Source: Gigaspora margarita
Lineage: Eukaryota > Glomeromycota > Glomeromycetes > Diversisporales > Gigasporaceae
Direction of reading: 5' to 3'
Length of the DNA stretch: 64,000 nt
NCBI GenBank assembly: GCA_009809945.1
Contig: WTPW01000030.1
Span: forward strand, 401,779-465,778
Part shown: one piece after another, positions 35,549 to 48,270 of the stretch
Numbering within the stretch: position 1 is the stretch's first letter
How the letters are laid out: each line of letters opens with the position of its first letter
Position numbers and translations under genes: made by a program
Notes under the pieces: generated by a model
What the model was told of the DNA's origin: nothing
Seen by the model: only the letters and a program-made list of their open reading frames with translations
Databases searched by the model: none

Positions 35549-35791
35549 TATAGAGTTTTTTGAAAAAATTGAAAAACGTACTAATAAAAAGTTGTCCAAA
35601 TAACACCAAATCCTTATTGTAAGTGTATTTTGATGTTCTGAACAAGTTTACTTAATGGCACTTTTGAGGTTTACTTAGTAAAATTTAGACTTTTATATTT
35701 TGCAACTGCTGACGGGTTTTTTAAGATTTTTGAAAAAAATCAGGGGGGTAGCTTATTTTAGGTAGTAGCTTATTTTCGAACATATATGGTA

Positions 35792-36409
35792 TAGTACTAT
35801 ATGTACTGTACAATGCATACTGTATATACTGTATTTTATCATGGAAGATACCCTCTTCAATTGTTACCCCATTGATATGTACCAGGTATATTTTAAAGCT
35901 ATTTGTTGTGGTGGTTTGTAAGAGACCCAAGTACAAATCAAAGGCTGATTTACTAATAATATTTTTTTTTACTTATGAGCTAATATACACTTCTTATAAG
36001 CTACTCCTTGTAATATATCTTCTACTGTACAAAATACCTGGGGTACAAATCAAATTTTTTACCACATGAAATTAAGTCATATCTGGATATCTTACACAGT
36101 AAAATATGGTACTGTAAGCTGGAATTTTTGTTAATTACCTTTGCCAATCAGATGTGAAAAAAGAACTATATGTACAGTACATACTGTACATATTGTATGC
36201 TAAAATTTTTCAAGTATCATATAAATGACACATTACAAATAATGTGTGATAGAGATTATAGATATGCATATTGAAATTGCTCTATAAAAAACCATGTAGA
36301 AAACATATTAAATATATTGTAAACATATAGAAAATTCTAAAATATACATAAACATATAGAAAACAATACAAAATATTGCAACTCACATTTTTTTAGCTGT
36401 ATATAGTAA
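35792..36409. other. Intergenic stretch
   Basis: AT-rich, with TGTACTGTA-type short palindromes (35800-35830, 36170-36200). No supported gene. Confidence 0.4.
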
Positions 36410-36632
36410 ATATATAAAATACAAAATAAGCACTCCCAAAAATAAGCACCTCTACAATTCATATATACCCAAAAATAAGCACCTCTACAATTCATATATA
36501 CCCAAAAATAAGCACCCCTTATATTATAGAAATAAGTATCAAAATATTCAAATTATTAGTTAAGATTATACCTGAAAATAAGCACCCCTATAGTAAAAAA
36601 AGGGTGCTTATTTTCAGAGGAATATGGCATAT
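36410..36632. mobile_element. Small MITE with a 33-bp tandem repeat
   Basis: Right end inverse of CCATATTCCTCTGAAAATAA, GC next, related to the TIR at 33092. Interior has three 33-bp units starting 36438, 36471 and 36504 (AAAAATAAGCACC..TATATACCC). Confidence 0.6.
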
Positions 36633-36639
36633 ATTTTCT

Positions 36640-36930
36640 ATACAATGTATATTTTTAGATAAATTTTTTTTATAGGGTTAGTGCATTAATTATAAAGAGT
36701 AAATAATGAATCTTAGTGCTTGCTTACTTCACTGTTTTGTTTACTTGTTCTTTTCGCATCTAGCACCTTACTCATTGTAATGTGTAGCAAGTTGAATGTG
36801 CCACACTATAAAATGGGCTCAAACTTGCTACTTTATTTATTTAAGTTAAATGCGCTGAATATGGTGCACTATAGAGCTTTCAATCTTCATTTATGCTTTG
36901 TCATACAAGTATAAGCATGTGAAACATAAA
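36640..36930. repeat. Second copy of the repeat at about 32000-32830
   Basis: Shares CTTACTTCACT, GTTTACTTGTT and CTTTGTCATACAAG with 32000-32830, without the MITE insertion. The open frame 36720-36914 here is unlikely to be a gene. Confidence 0.5.
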
Positions 36931-36934
36931 ATTG

Positions 36935-37511
36935 TTATGAACACAGTATATAAATTTTAATAAAATGATAAAAAAAATCTGAGCAAGATAATAATATAGA
37001 CATAGATTTACTTATCTATTTCAAAAGATATATAATTATTCATTTTATGATTAATTATTATTATTTATGTAACAGTAGACAGACTTAATTAATAAATTTT
37101 ATCCTGTTTTTGTAGCCAGATTAATATTAATTTATAGCATTTCTGATTGCATTTTTATTTTTTTCAGTTTTTTTTACCTAGTTTCGTACCTGTGCACTAC
37201 ATGTTATAATTATTTTGTGTAATCCAAATTTCCCTCTTGTCAATAACATGGTTTAAAATAATAAAAGCTGTGTATAAAAAGATAACAATATATGATATAA
37301 GCAATATTAAGTACAATTATCATTAACAATATAGTAGCTGAAATTAAATAATGAAAGAATTACTAAATAAAAAAAAAGATGTGAAATTAGACAACAATAT
37401 ATTATAATCTTAATTATAATATATAATAATGTAGAAAAGTTCTATTCTTTTTAAATGTATTTGTATAACTTTTCTGGCTTTAGCATGACTGCATCGCGCA
37501 GCTACCCTAAT
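36935..37511. other. AT-rich intergenic stretch
   Basis: Nothing supported. Confidence 0.4.
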
Positions 37512-39105
37512 AATTTTCATACCCTCTACATTTAATATTCATACCCCCCTGCAGATTTAGCTTTTTTTAAAAAATTTAAGTGAAGATATCTTAGTAACTA
37601 CCAAATCAAATTTAGTAAACCTTTTTTTTTAAATTCTATAGATTTATAGAATTTATATAAAAAAAAGTTTATTAACTAGGGTCCAGTAGTTGCTAAGATA
37701 TCTTTGCTCAAAGTTTGAAAAAAATCAAAACGTTTATCAAAACAAACTATAAAATTTTCTTTAAACTTTGAGCAAAGATATCTCTGCAACTACTAACCCA
37801 AATTCAATAAACTTTTTTTTGTTTGAATTGCATGAAGCTATAGATTTTAAAATAAAAAATTTATAGAATTTGATTTATTATTACAGAGTTATCTTCACCC
37901 AAATTTTAAAAAAAATCAAAACGTGTATCAAAAACACTTGATAGACATTTTGATTTTTTTAAACTTAGAGTGGAGATATCTTAGTAACTACCAAATCAAA
38001 TTTAGTAAATTTTTTTTTCTTTAAATTCTATAGATTTATAGAATTCAGATAAAAAAAAAGTTTATTGAATTTGGTCCAGTAGTTGCTAAGAAATCTTTGC
38101 TCAAAGTATGAAAAAAATCAAACCATCTATCAAAACAAACTATATAAAATTTTCTTTAAACTTTGAGCGAAGATATCTCTGCAACTACTAAGCCAAATTC
38201 AATGAACTTTTTTTTTTTAAATTCCATGAATCTATAGAATTAAAATAAAAAAATTCATAGTATTTAACTTAATAGTTACAGAGTTATCTTCACTCAAATT
38301 TTAAAAAAAATCCAAAATGTCTATTAAAACATTTGATAGGTTTTGTTTTTTTTTAGACTTTGAGTAAAGATAACTCTATAACTATTGAGTTAAATACTAT
38401 GAATTTTTTTTATTTTAATTCTATAGACACATCAAATTCAAACTAAAAATGTTCATTGAATTTGGCATAGTAGTTGCAGAGATATCTTCACTTAAAGTTT
38501 AAAAAAAATTTTGTATAGTTTGTTTTGATAGATGTTTTGATTTTTTTCAAATTTTGAGCAAAGATATCTTAGCAACTACTGAACCAAATTCAATAAAGTT
38601 TTTTTTATCTGAATTTTAAAATCTATAGAATTTAAAGAAAAAAAGTTTACTAAATTTGATTTGGTAGTTACTAAGATATCTTTACTCAAAGTTTAAAAAA
38701 ATCAAACCATCTATCAAATGTTTTGATAGACGTTTTGATTTTTTTAAAAAATTTGGGTGAAGACAACTCTGTAACTATTAAGTTAAATTCTATAAATTTT
38801 TTTTATTTTAAAATCTATAGATTCATGCAATTCAAACAAAAAAAAGTTCATTGAATTTGGGTTAGTAGTTGCAGAGATATCTTTGCTCAAATTTTAAAGA
38901 AAATTTTGAAGTTTGTTTTGATAGACTTTTTTTTTCACAAAGTCAATAAACATTTTTTTATATAAATTCTATAAATCTATAGAATTTAAAGAAAAAAAAG
39001 TTTACTAAATTTGGTTTGGTAGTTACTAAGATATCTTCACTCAAATTTTTAAAAAAGGTTAAATTTGCAGGTGAGTATGAATATTAAATATGGGGTATGA
39101 AAATT
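37512..39105. mobile_element. Multi-hairpin TIR element, about 1.6 kb
   Basis: TIRs of about 65 bp (AATTTTCATACCC.., TTTAATATTCATAC.. against the inverse at 39060-39105). The interior is a ladder of about 10-12 alternating-orientation units of roughly 140 bp with AAAGATATCTTAGCAACTAC and a short core GAATTCTATAGATTTATAGA, giving about six hairpins in a row. No coding sequence. Confidence 0.82.
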
Positions 39106-39258
39106 GATCCCCATTTTATATAGTATTTACTAGTTACCTTATAAACTTTAAACATTATTTAAAAAATATTTTATTATATAATTTTTTAAAATTTTAATAA
39201 AAGTTATAAGAAAAAGTGCTCTAATTATAATAAAAATAAAATTATTAAAATTAATATA

Positions 39259-39843
39259 AGGTAAGTGTGGATATTGTGGCGAAGTTAAAGAGAATTTTTG
39301 GTATAACTTGGAATCTATTGGTCCAAATTGGATGATTTTGGTACCATTTGATTCGTCTCAATGAGACAAATCAAATGGTATCAAAATTGTTCAAATGTGA
39401 TTACAGAATCACAAGTTATTACAATAATATATTACACAAAATTGGATATGTGTATTGTAGTGAATATGGGTATTGTGGTGAATCTATCATAAGTCATGAT
39501 CTGTTGGCCCAAACATAACAATTTTTATACTATTCGAATCGTCTCAGTGAGATGATTTGAATAGCACAAAAATTATTTGATTTTGATTACTATATTATCA
39601 AATATTAGTATTAAAATAGTGCCTGAATATAACATATCGTTTTTTTAAAAAAATTGATTTACTACATTTGAATGCCAATATCTTATGACCCAGTGATCAA
39701 AATCAAATGATTTTTGTACTATTCGAATTGTCTCAATAAGACAATTCGAATAGTATAAAAATCGTTTAGTTTGGACCAACAGATCATGACTTATGATAGA
39801 TTCGCCACAATACCCACATTCGCCACAATATTCACACTTACCT
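39259..39843. mobile_element. 585-bp TA-flanked element with three internal palindromes
   Basis: TIRs AGGTAAGTGTGGATATTGTG and inverse of AGGTAAGTGTGAATATTGTG with TA at 39257-39258 and 39844-39845. Three separate palindromes of about 52 bp (39335-39387, 39521-39573, 39710-39762) share the core GTCTCANTGAGAC or its near variants and arms like ACTATTCGAAT. Confidence 0.85.
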
Positions 39844-39845
39844 TA

Positions 39846-42049
39846 TAACAAATAATTTAATTTAAAATTTTAAATAACTTTTATTATTAAATATATGTTT
39901 AGATTTATACATAAAAATTAGATAAAATTTTTTAAATTTTGAAAGTTATATAAATTTTGATAAATTTATTTATCTTTATAAATTTTAATAAATTAAAATT
40001 AAACACTAAATTTTTACAACTTTTATTGATAAATTAAGAAAATATATTTAAAAAAAATTTTTAGATCTTGGCTAAAAATCAAAGACCTCATAAGAATTAC
40101 TAAAAAAATAGTACTAATTTTCTATTATTGTTGTACAAAACTTATATTATAAGAATCCCTTAGCATCACCATCCTAAAAAACTTTACTACTAATTAGCCA
40201 GCCAATCAGATTTCGAGATCAGGTGTAATGCAAAAAAATGCAAAAAATCGACCCAAACAAAAAAATCAGTCATAAATCAACATTCTACCTATAAAACTGC
40301 TTACTGTGCACTAACAAAAAGTTTTTCTTACAAAATTTTGGTATTAAATAGATTCTTTTTAACCTAATTTAATAGCAGACCTTAACCCTAATTGAACTGC
40401 AAAAAATTTATAGCAAAATTTTTTAGGTTGGTGACACTAGGGTCTTATATTATAAGTTAAAATTTTTATTATATAACTAATTATAATTTTTAACTATTAC
40501 TTATTTTAAATTTTTTTTAGTCCGGAGCGAAGCGGAGAACTCTCTATTTTTACGAAAAGGGTTGATCAACAAAATGTTTGCCTGTCTGGCCACATCATGT
40601 GATATACAACCAATCACATTCAACTGATCGACAAAAACAATAACAGATATGTAATCAGCTTATATTGCTGTATTGATGTTAAATATATAATATATATAAA
40701 TATTGGCTCCGGACATACAATGCTGTGCATTTACCTAGTATATAACAAAATATTATTTTATAAAATTAATTAATAGCTTTAAGACTATAGTTGCTTTAAA
40801 TAGTATACTACCAGTAGTACATCAAAATTTGCTAAAAGTAACTGTTTAAAAAAAATTTTTTTCTTAACTTTATTAATAATATAAAAATAAATGCAACCAA
40901 GCTATTCTTGTATATTTAGTATAAAAATTATTTAAATTTATAATTTTTTAAATTTTTAATTTATTTTTTTAACTGTACTACTAGTAGTACAAAAAGTGAA
41001 ATGCTAACCATTAAATATTAAAAAAAATAAGTCAAAAACACTCAGATTATTATATTAAAAAAAATTTTAAATAGTAAAAAAGCACTTGGAGTTATTATTT
41101 TAGTCAATAAACTTTTTGCTTCAAAACATTATATTTATTTGTATTTGCTTATCAAATTTTATAGCTAACAAAAGAAATAATATTTTTTTTACTAATATAT
41201 ACATAATATTTATGGCATAATTATGTTTAGTTTTTAGTTCTATTTATTTTGATAACAATTTTTAAATTTTATTTGCTTTTTTAATAAATATTAAATTATA
41301 TAATCATATGTTATTAATTATTATTATCAAGTAATATAAAATTTCTTACTTTATCTCTTTGAAATATAAGAATTTTGTTTAAAAAATTATTAGAATTTTT
41401 TAAAAAAATTATCAATAATTAAAATCCTAAAATTATAATTGTTTAGTAGCACCCATACGGTTAGTAATTGATTAAAGTAATAAGATTAATAATAATTACT
41501 ATTACCAGTAACTGATAATAATCAATTTTGCTTTAAATCAATTAGTAGCACCTATATAGCTAGTAATTGATTATAATTAATTGATTATAATCAATTAGTA
41601 GCACCTATATATTATAATCTGATTAAAAACTTTCTAATAATAGTTGAATTAGATTACTGTAATTCAACTTTATTTGGGATCAAATTGGTTTAGTAGTAAA
41701 TTGCTTTATAATAAAATGGTTTATAATAATTTAGTTTATAATAAATTAAGCTTATAATATTCTAATTTGGTTTTATTTTTGTACTATATTAGTTAAATAA
41801 TATATAGTATAAAAAATTTTTTAAATATTAAAAGTAAATCTTGTTTTTATCTTTATTAAATTTAATAAAAACTTTTTACAATACTAAAATAAGGTTCATT
41901 TTTTAAATCTAATGCTAAGAATAAAAACTTGAACATATATCTAAGTAAATCTTGAGGCTTAATCCATATATATAAGTTTTACATATAAAATTTTAATAAA
42001 AAACATTTAAAATTACTATAAAATTTGAAGTTTTAATATTTCTTACTCT
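39846..42049. other. AT-rich region without supported genes
   Basis: A-T rich throughout. At 40500-40545 is a GC-richer fragment (GTCCGGAGCGAAGCGGAG). 41447-41620 has three AGTAGCACC(C/T)ATA units with ATTGATTATAATCAATT palindromes. A short telomere-like ACCCTAA occurs at 40386. Confidence 0.4.
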
Positions 42050-42370
42050 ATATATTAACTTAAAATTAATTTTTTTTAGAAATATAGAACAAGTGGGCTT
42101 AAAATTAATTTAAAATTTTGCTAATTTTGCACTAATCAAAAATATAACTTTACCAAAAACAATATTTAACAATTTAAAAATAATATGTATAAATAAAAAA
42201 TGCTCTGAACAACTTTATTTAGAAAATAAAAGTAGACTATCTTGTAAGAAAAATGGGTTATCAATATATTAAAGTTAAATATTTAGTTTATCAATATAAA
42301 ACTTTTTTTATTAGGGTAATCTACTTTGAGTTTTTAAACAAAGTTGTTTAGTATATAATTTTACTTACTA
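42050..42370. repeat. Decayed half copy of the 7598-8684 foldback family
   Basis: Shares GCTCTGAACAACTTTA, AAGAAAAATGGGTTATC and AACAAAGTTGTT in the same order as 7878-8040. CpG sites of the intact copy are changed here. Confidence 0.7.
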
Positions 42371-42377
42371 TAGTATG

Positions 42378-42970
42378 GTCTAGTGCAAAAAGATTTGTAT
42401 CTCAAAAAATTTCATAATTTTGACTCTAAGTAAAAGTTTTTAAATTTTTGATTAATTATTAAAAATTTTTAATATCAAATAAATAGGTTTTAATCTAACT
42501 TATTATATTATCTTTATTGTTTTAACATTGGTTTATTTTAGTAATAAAGCATATACAATTTGGTGTATTCAAAAAAAAAGAAATTTTTTTTTAAAAAAAT
42601 ATTTTAAATAATTTCACAACCAATATGTAGTTGTATAAGCATGTACTATGCAAGTGCATTAATGTGATATGATAAAGATATGGTTAAAATTTGAGTAAAT
42701 TGAATTACTAGTTGTGAAGAAATTAAGCTTTAAATCTAGATAATTAGATTTTTTACTATATATGTATATATATAAATTACTATAGTGAATTATATAGTAA
42801 AAATTGTTATAAAAAACTACTATTAATAAAATTTTTTTATTTAATCAATAAAATAATCAAAAAATAATTTTATTTTTATTAATATAATAATCTAATAATT
42901 ATATTAAATTACAAAAATTAAAAATTAATTTGTACAAAAAATATTTTAATCAGAGCTATTTGAGGTACTA
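42378..42970. mobile_element. 600-bp MITE, copy 2
   Basis: Starts GGTCTAGTGCAAAAAGATTT and aligns along its length with 24071-24670. Its right end (TTTGAGGTAC) is cut by the Tc1 element that follows. Confidence 0.7.
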
Positions 42971-42972
42971 TA

Positions 42973-44153
42973 ACAGAAAATTATGACACTATTTTTTTTT
43001 TTTAAAAATAATATAATAAAATCTCAAATTGCATTATACAAAATAAATAATATTGTTATATAATTTACAGATATAATTAGTAATTTGTAATGTTATGAAT
43101 CTTTTTTCTTCTATGAATAACTTCTTTTGAAAAAAACATATAATGCTAAGTTCTTGTGGAAATATAGTTATAATAAAGTTCCTAAGTTGCAAAAAAAATA
43201 TTAAATATCCTAAAAAAATTTTGTATAGATGGACTGCTCAACTTACTAAAACAGGTAATATCAAGCTTGGTAAATTTACAAATTGTCCACAACTTCTTGG
43301 TCCTAAACAAAAAAGGCACTTTGAAAAATTGCAAAAAAAAATAGAACTGCAACAAGTAAGGAACTAACAGAAGTTCTTAACCACACTTACTCTTGACTAA
43401 ATATTATTTCAAAAATAGTTTGAAAGAACCTTCAGTACTTTAGTTACCAAGTTACATTTTCTTGTACTACTCTCTTTCTTAACAAAGAGACTATAATCTG
43501 TCAGATTTGCTAGGCATATAAGTATTAAAAAAGAAGGTGGCATACTACTATTTTTTCTAATAAAGCAACTTTTTAACTATTTTCAAATATGATTAAAATT
43601 CAGTACAAGCCTAGTAAACTAGTACCAACATGGTTGGTTGTAAAATATCTATTTAAGATTTATGTTTAAAGAGCATTTTGTGAAAAGGATTTTAATTTAT
43701 TTATTTGACCAAGCATCTGAGATTCTGGGTAACAATTGGATATATTAACAAGATAATTATCCTAAGCATACTGCCAAAGCAACAAAGGCTTTTTTACAAG
43801 CTCAGTATCCAAAAGTTCTTAATTGGCCTCCTTGTCCTCTGACCTTAACCCAATTGAATCTTTGGGCAATTGAGAAGGGTCAAAAAAAGATGAATTCCTT
43901 GGTCCAAGCAAAAAGAAATAATATCAAATAATAAAGTTGTATTAATTATTAAAGAAAAATAGTATTGAATTGACAAACTATTATGCTTTAATTTAGCAAC
44001 CTGTATGCATGGGTGCCTGAATTTAGTTATAGAGCAGGTGGGCATACATTAACTACTAGCTAGTCAAATATAGGTTTTAAACTAGCTATAGTTAAAATTT
44101 TATCAAATTTAATGAGCTGCGCTATAATATAAAAGTGTTATAATTTCTGCCAC
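42973..44153 (+). mobile_element. Tc1-type DNA transposon, decayed
   Basis: 1.18 kb. TIRs ACAGAAAATTATGACAC and inverse of GCAGAAATTATAACACT with TA flanks (42971-42972, 44154-44155). Plus-strand transposase remnants: an N-terminal helix-turn-helix-like segment (YPKKILYRWTAQLTKTGN.., 43143-43367) and the catalytic-domain signature QDNYPKHTAKATKAFL followed by VLNWPPCP and LNLWAIE (about 43750-43875), characteristic of Tc1 DDE transposases. Several stops and shifts break it; the codon before QDN is TAA where Tc1 proteins usually have Gln. Confidence 0.85.
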
Positions 44154-44264
44154 TAATGTATATTTGCTATTAAAATATATTTTTTTTATCTTTTACTAAA
44201 TAAAAAATGAATTAAAGTTAGAAAAAAGGTTTTTTTAAAAATATTTAATTTATGATCTTCCAGT

Positions 44265-44760
44265 CATCTGTGTATAATTATAGTATAACATGATACAAAT
44301 CACTATATAAATTACATAAACAGGAAATGCCAAGATTTTTATGACAATTATTTAAATAAAAGTTTTTTTATACTAAGTTAATAGCCAAGTGATTAATTAA
44401 AAGTTATAGAGTTCACTAGAATGAATCTAAAGGTTCAAATTGGCCTAGTAGTTGTTAAGATATCTTTAGAAATAATTGGCTAACTATATAAAAATACTAT
44501 ATAGTAATTTTATATAGTTAGCCAATTATTTTTTAGAAATATCTTAGTATTCACTAGGCCAATTTGGATGATCTAATTACTATTAGATTCTTCTTGGTAA
44601 GCTCTACAACTTTCAATTAATTGATTTGCTTGTTAACTTAGTAAATAAAAGAATTTTCTTTGATGAACATAGCATTTTATACATATAAGATTTATATAGA
44701 AAACTGCATTATATTATACTAAGATCATATACTAGATAACTAGCATGTACATTTATATAC
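44265..44760. mobile_element. Palindromic element (TAGTTAGCCAATT family), copy 1
   Basis: Arms meet near 44500 (TTGGCTAACTATATAAAA / inverse) and carry AAGATATC, CCTAGTAG and TTTCAATTAATTGA blocks. Ends GTCATCTGTGTATAATTATA and a similar inverse. Relatives: arms at 49130-49330 with 52780-53030, and 55740-56110. Confidence 0.72.
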
Positions 44761-45146
44761 ACACCAAATTTTGATGTTAACCAATCAAATTGCATGAATT
44801 TGATTATTCCAGATTAGCCCAAAGAAACAAAACAAAGTGAAGAAAAAATAAAAACATTTTGTACATTAATAAAAAGTATTATAAAAGCAATTTTGCATAT
44901 AACAATTATAGAACATGTTATATCTGTTGATATATAAGTGTTAATTTATATCTAGACAAACAGATACTGTTTGTATCCAAAGCTAAAAATAAATATTAGG
45001 CTAATTCATATCGATCTCTATAGCTGATTGGCTAACATGTGCATGCGAACTAGAATTCAATACAAAATCATGTTCATTGCTGTACTATAGAGTTCTTGCT
45101 ATGCTTTAAACAATAAAAATTATAATTAAAATATATAAATTTACTA
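44761..45146. repeat. Dispersed repeat copy (minus orientation) and spacer
   Basis: 44780-44885 matches the repeat at 1-105 in reverse (AGATTAGCCCAAAGAAACAA, TGTACATTAATAAAAAG). The rest is AT-rich with no gene seen. Confidence 0.5.
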
Positions 45147-45589
45147 CAGTACAGGACAGCAAGAAGCATCCAATTTTTTGGGGGCACCAAATTTAGATTA
45201 TGTAATACAACTTCTGATTGGCTAATTTTATTAAAGAGCCAAATTTAAATTGTGTAATACAACTTCTGATTGACTAATTTTTATTAAGGCACCAAAATTG
45301 ATTTTTTAATAATGAGTATTAACCAATAAAATCATTTGCACGTGACTAGCATTAATGTGATTGGGTAATTTCTTTACGTCAAATTTCTGTTTTACTATTA
45401 AAATTACCAAACTTTGATCTCTTATAACTCTTGTAAAAAGCAAGATATTAAAAATCTGTTTTAAAATTTGTAGTTTAGGTTATAAATAATAAATTTGTAA
45501 GAGGGATTTTTAAAATAAAAATTTTTTATAAAGTTATAAGACTTTAAACAACTGTGAAAAAATTGGATATTTCTTGCTGTCCTGTACTG
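45147..45589. mobile_element. 443-bp TA-flanked MITE (CAGTACAGGACAGC ends)
   Basis: TIRs of about 34 bp, CAGTACAGGACAGCAAGAA on the left and its inverse on the right, TA at 45145-45146 and 45590-45591. The interior has a 60-bp direct repeat (TTGTGTAATACAACTTCTGA). Confidence 0.88.
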
Positions 45590-45591
45590 TA

Positions 45592-46139
45592 TTAGCTATA
45601 AACTTTAAGTCTTACATTATTTTTTTTTTAAAGTGAACTTTTTGTTCGCAATTTTTATTATCATTATATTATTATTGGATATATTATATAAATAATTACA
45701 ATATATTTTAAATGCCTATATTGAACTTAAAACTAATTTATTCTTGAGTTAAACTCTACCCAAATCTATGTGCTCGCCTGCATTTTACTTAGGATTTATA
45801 CTTCTGAACTTACTCTATTCCCTAAATTAGCATTCCTTGCATCTCTCATGCAGGTTATATTGACTTCCAGACAGGTGTTCAAAAATTATCTACTGTTTTC
45901 GTAACTCATTATTTGATTTGCTTCCTGTTTGGTGATAAGGTTGTGCCAAGTTCCCATGATAGTCCATATTCCTACTACTATATAGTCCATGTTCTAACCA
46001 GTACTACCTTAGTAGGCACCTCACCTTCTTTATCATATGGTATCTTGGTCAGCTTCCTTTTAATATCTTTATAGCTTTAGCTTGTAGCCAATTACCATAT
46101 AAGGAGACTCTTGTGTGTTGGTTAGCATCGGCAAATTTA
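45592..46139. other. Intergenic stretch
   Basis: 45730-46130 is less AT-rich with many CT dinucleotides; no open frame or recognised repeat. Confidence 0.4.
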
Positions 46140-48270
46140 TATATAAAAATATATTGATTACTAACTGATAAAATATATATCGATAATCAACACCCTTGCC
46201 AATTATTATCGATAGTGATAGTAATCGATATATATCCATTATAGTTAATAATCAATATATAACCAATATATCAATAGTGATTATAATCGATACATATCCA
46301 TGATAGTTAATAATCGATATATAATCAATATCTGATATAATATTTTGATAATAAAAATTATATAATTTATTAATAAAATTCGATTTTAAAAAATTTTTAA
46401 TTTATTAAAAACTTAATTTATTTTTACATTACATAATTACTATATAATTCTATAATTATTATATATTATCTATAATAATATAACAAGAACAAACAAGAAA
46501 GAGAGCTATATAGTTTTTTTGTGATAGTTCACAGTTCTTGAATCTCTATTTCTAGTACTATTTCAATGTCTTGTGAATTATTACATATTATCTATAATAA
46601 TATAACAAGAACAAACAAGAAAGAGAGCTATATAGTTTTTTTGCAATAGTTCATAGTTTTTTTGAAGCTCTATTCCTGGTACTATTCAATATCTTGCAAA
46701 ATATGTATCTATGAAAAAATTAGTAGAAAAATGAATAATACTAAAAAACAAAAGAACAAACAAATAGAGCTATATGTTTTTTTTTGCAATAGTCCCATTT
46801 CTCGAATTTCAATTTCTAGCAACCCCTATTTATGAAGCTATTTCACGTTTCCCAAAGTACAACTTACAAAAGAAAGAGTGTGTTAGTGAAAAAAATATAA
46901 AAAAAAAGCAAGACAAAAATACAGACTGGTACACTCCTTATACTAGCCAAAGATTCTGTTTATGACACCATTTCACATTTCTTGAAGTACAAACTTACAA
47001 AAGAAAGAGTGCATTAGTAAAAAGAATTAAAATATAAAAAAGAAAGCAAGACAAAAATACAAACTGGTATACCAGCCCAAGATTCCATTCATGACGCCAT
47101 TTCATGTTTTCTGAAGTACAAAATTCTTATACTAGCCCAAACTTCTGTTCATGATGCTATTTCACGTTTCCTAAAGTACAACCTACAAAAGAAAGAGTGT
47201 GTTAGTGAAAAAAATATAAAAAAAAGCAAGACAAAAATACAGACTAGTACACTCCTTATATCAGCTAAAATCCCATTCACGACATCATTTCACGTTTTCT
47301 GAAGAACAAACGTACAATAGAAAGAGTGTGTTAGTAAAAAAATTAAAATATAAAAAAGAAAGCAAGACAAAAATAAAACTGGTATACTAGCCCAAGATTC
47401 TATTCATGATGCCATTTCACATTTTCTGAAGTACAAACTTCTTATACTAGCCCAAAATTCTGTTCACAATGCCATTTCACATTTTCTGAAGAACAACCTA
47501 CAAAAGAAAGAGTGCATTAGTAAAAAGAATATGAAAAAAAAGTAAGACGAAAATACAGACCCATTAGAAAAAGATGCTATGGTAATGGGTCAACTTCTAA
47601 ATAGTAGCAGAGGAGAGTACTTCCATGAGGCAGGTAAAAAATTTCTACTTCACGGTTCTTCTAATCCAACCTTTATGCACAATACAAAAAAAAAATAAAT
47701 AAATAAAAAAAATAAATAAATAAAAATAAATATATAAATTAATAAAAAAAATAAACTGAAAAAAAATATATATATAAATTGAAATAAAAAAAACAAATTG
47801 AAAAAAAGATAAAAATAGAAAAAATATATATAAAGAAAAAAATCAAACTGGAAAAAAAATAAAAATATATAAATATATAAATTAAAACAAAAAAAAATTG
47901 AAAAAAAATCAAAAATAAAAAAAAAACAGATTCAGTAGATCTATCTAGATATGCAAAGATTACTAATTGCGCGAAGATCTCAAAATTATGGATTTCTATC
48001 ATTACGCATTGTATGCAGAACCTTAATTTGATAATCTGCTATCTGCTATTTGCTATATAACGATTAATAACTTAAATCATTATTTATCGATTCAACTATA
48101 TATGATAATAATCGATTAGCAAATATATAATGATTTATATTTAATTATGATATATATCGATTATAGATATATATCGAGATTTATCTTGTTTATCGATATA
48201 TAACATTATTTTTTAATCGATATAAAATGATTAATTGTTATATATCGATTAGTATCTATCTAAAAAATTT
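46140..48270. mobile_element. Minisatellite-bearing element, copy 1
   Basis: Both ends carry TATATCGATAAT-type motifs (46150-46330, 48050-48260). Inside are a tandem array (46740-47560) of about 125-170-bp units containing ATTTCACGTTT, AAGAAAGAGTG, AAAAAGCAAGACAAAAATAC and CTTATACTAGCC, then an A-rich tract (47685-47930). The same left part, TTAATTTATTAAAAACTT and TATTATCTATAATAATATA, occurs in copy 2 (49999-52560). No coding sequence; the minus-strand frame 47739-48002 is low-complexity. Confidence 0.65.

Larger units (their letters stand above)
33092..35789. mobile_element. Outermost TIR element of a nested set
   Basis: TIRs CCATATGTATCCGAAAATAA and inverse of CCATATATGTTCGAAAATAA, each followed by GCTAC, with TA at 33090-33091 and 35790-35791. 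A small relative lies at 36410-36632. Contains the elements at 33171-35351, 33289-34980 and 35352-35548. Confidence 0.75.

Noticed and set aside
46740-47560. CRISPR-like array
   Set aside because: Units are adjacent degenerate minisatellite repeats without unique spacers, in a eukaryotic genome.
47739-48002. Phe-rich minus-strand frame resembling a membrane protein
   Set aside because: Produced by an A-rich low-complexity tract.
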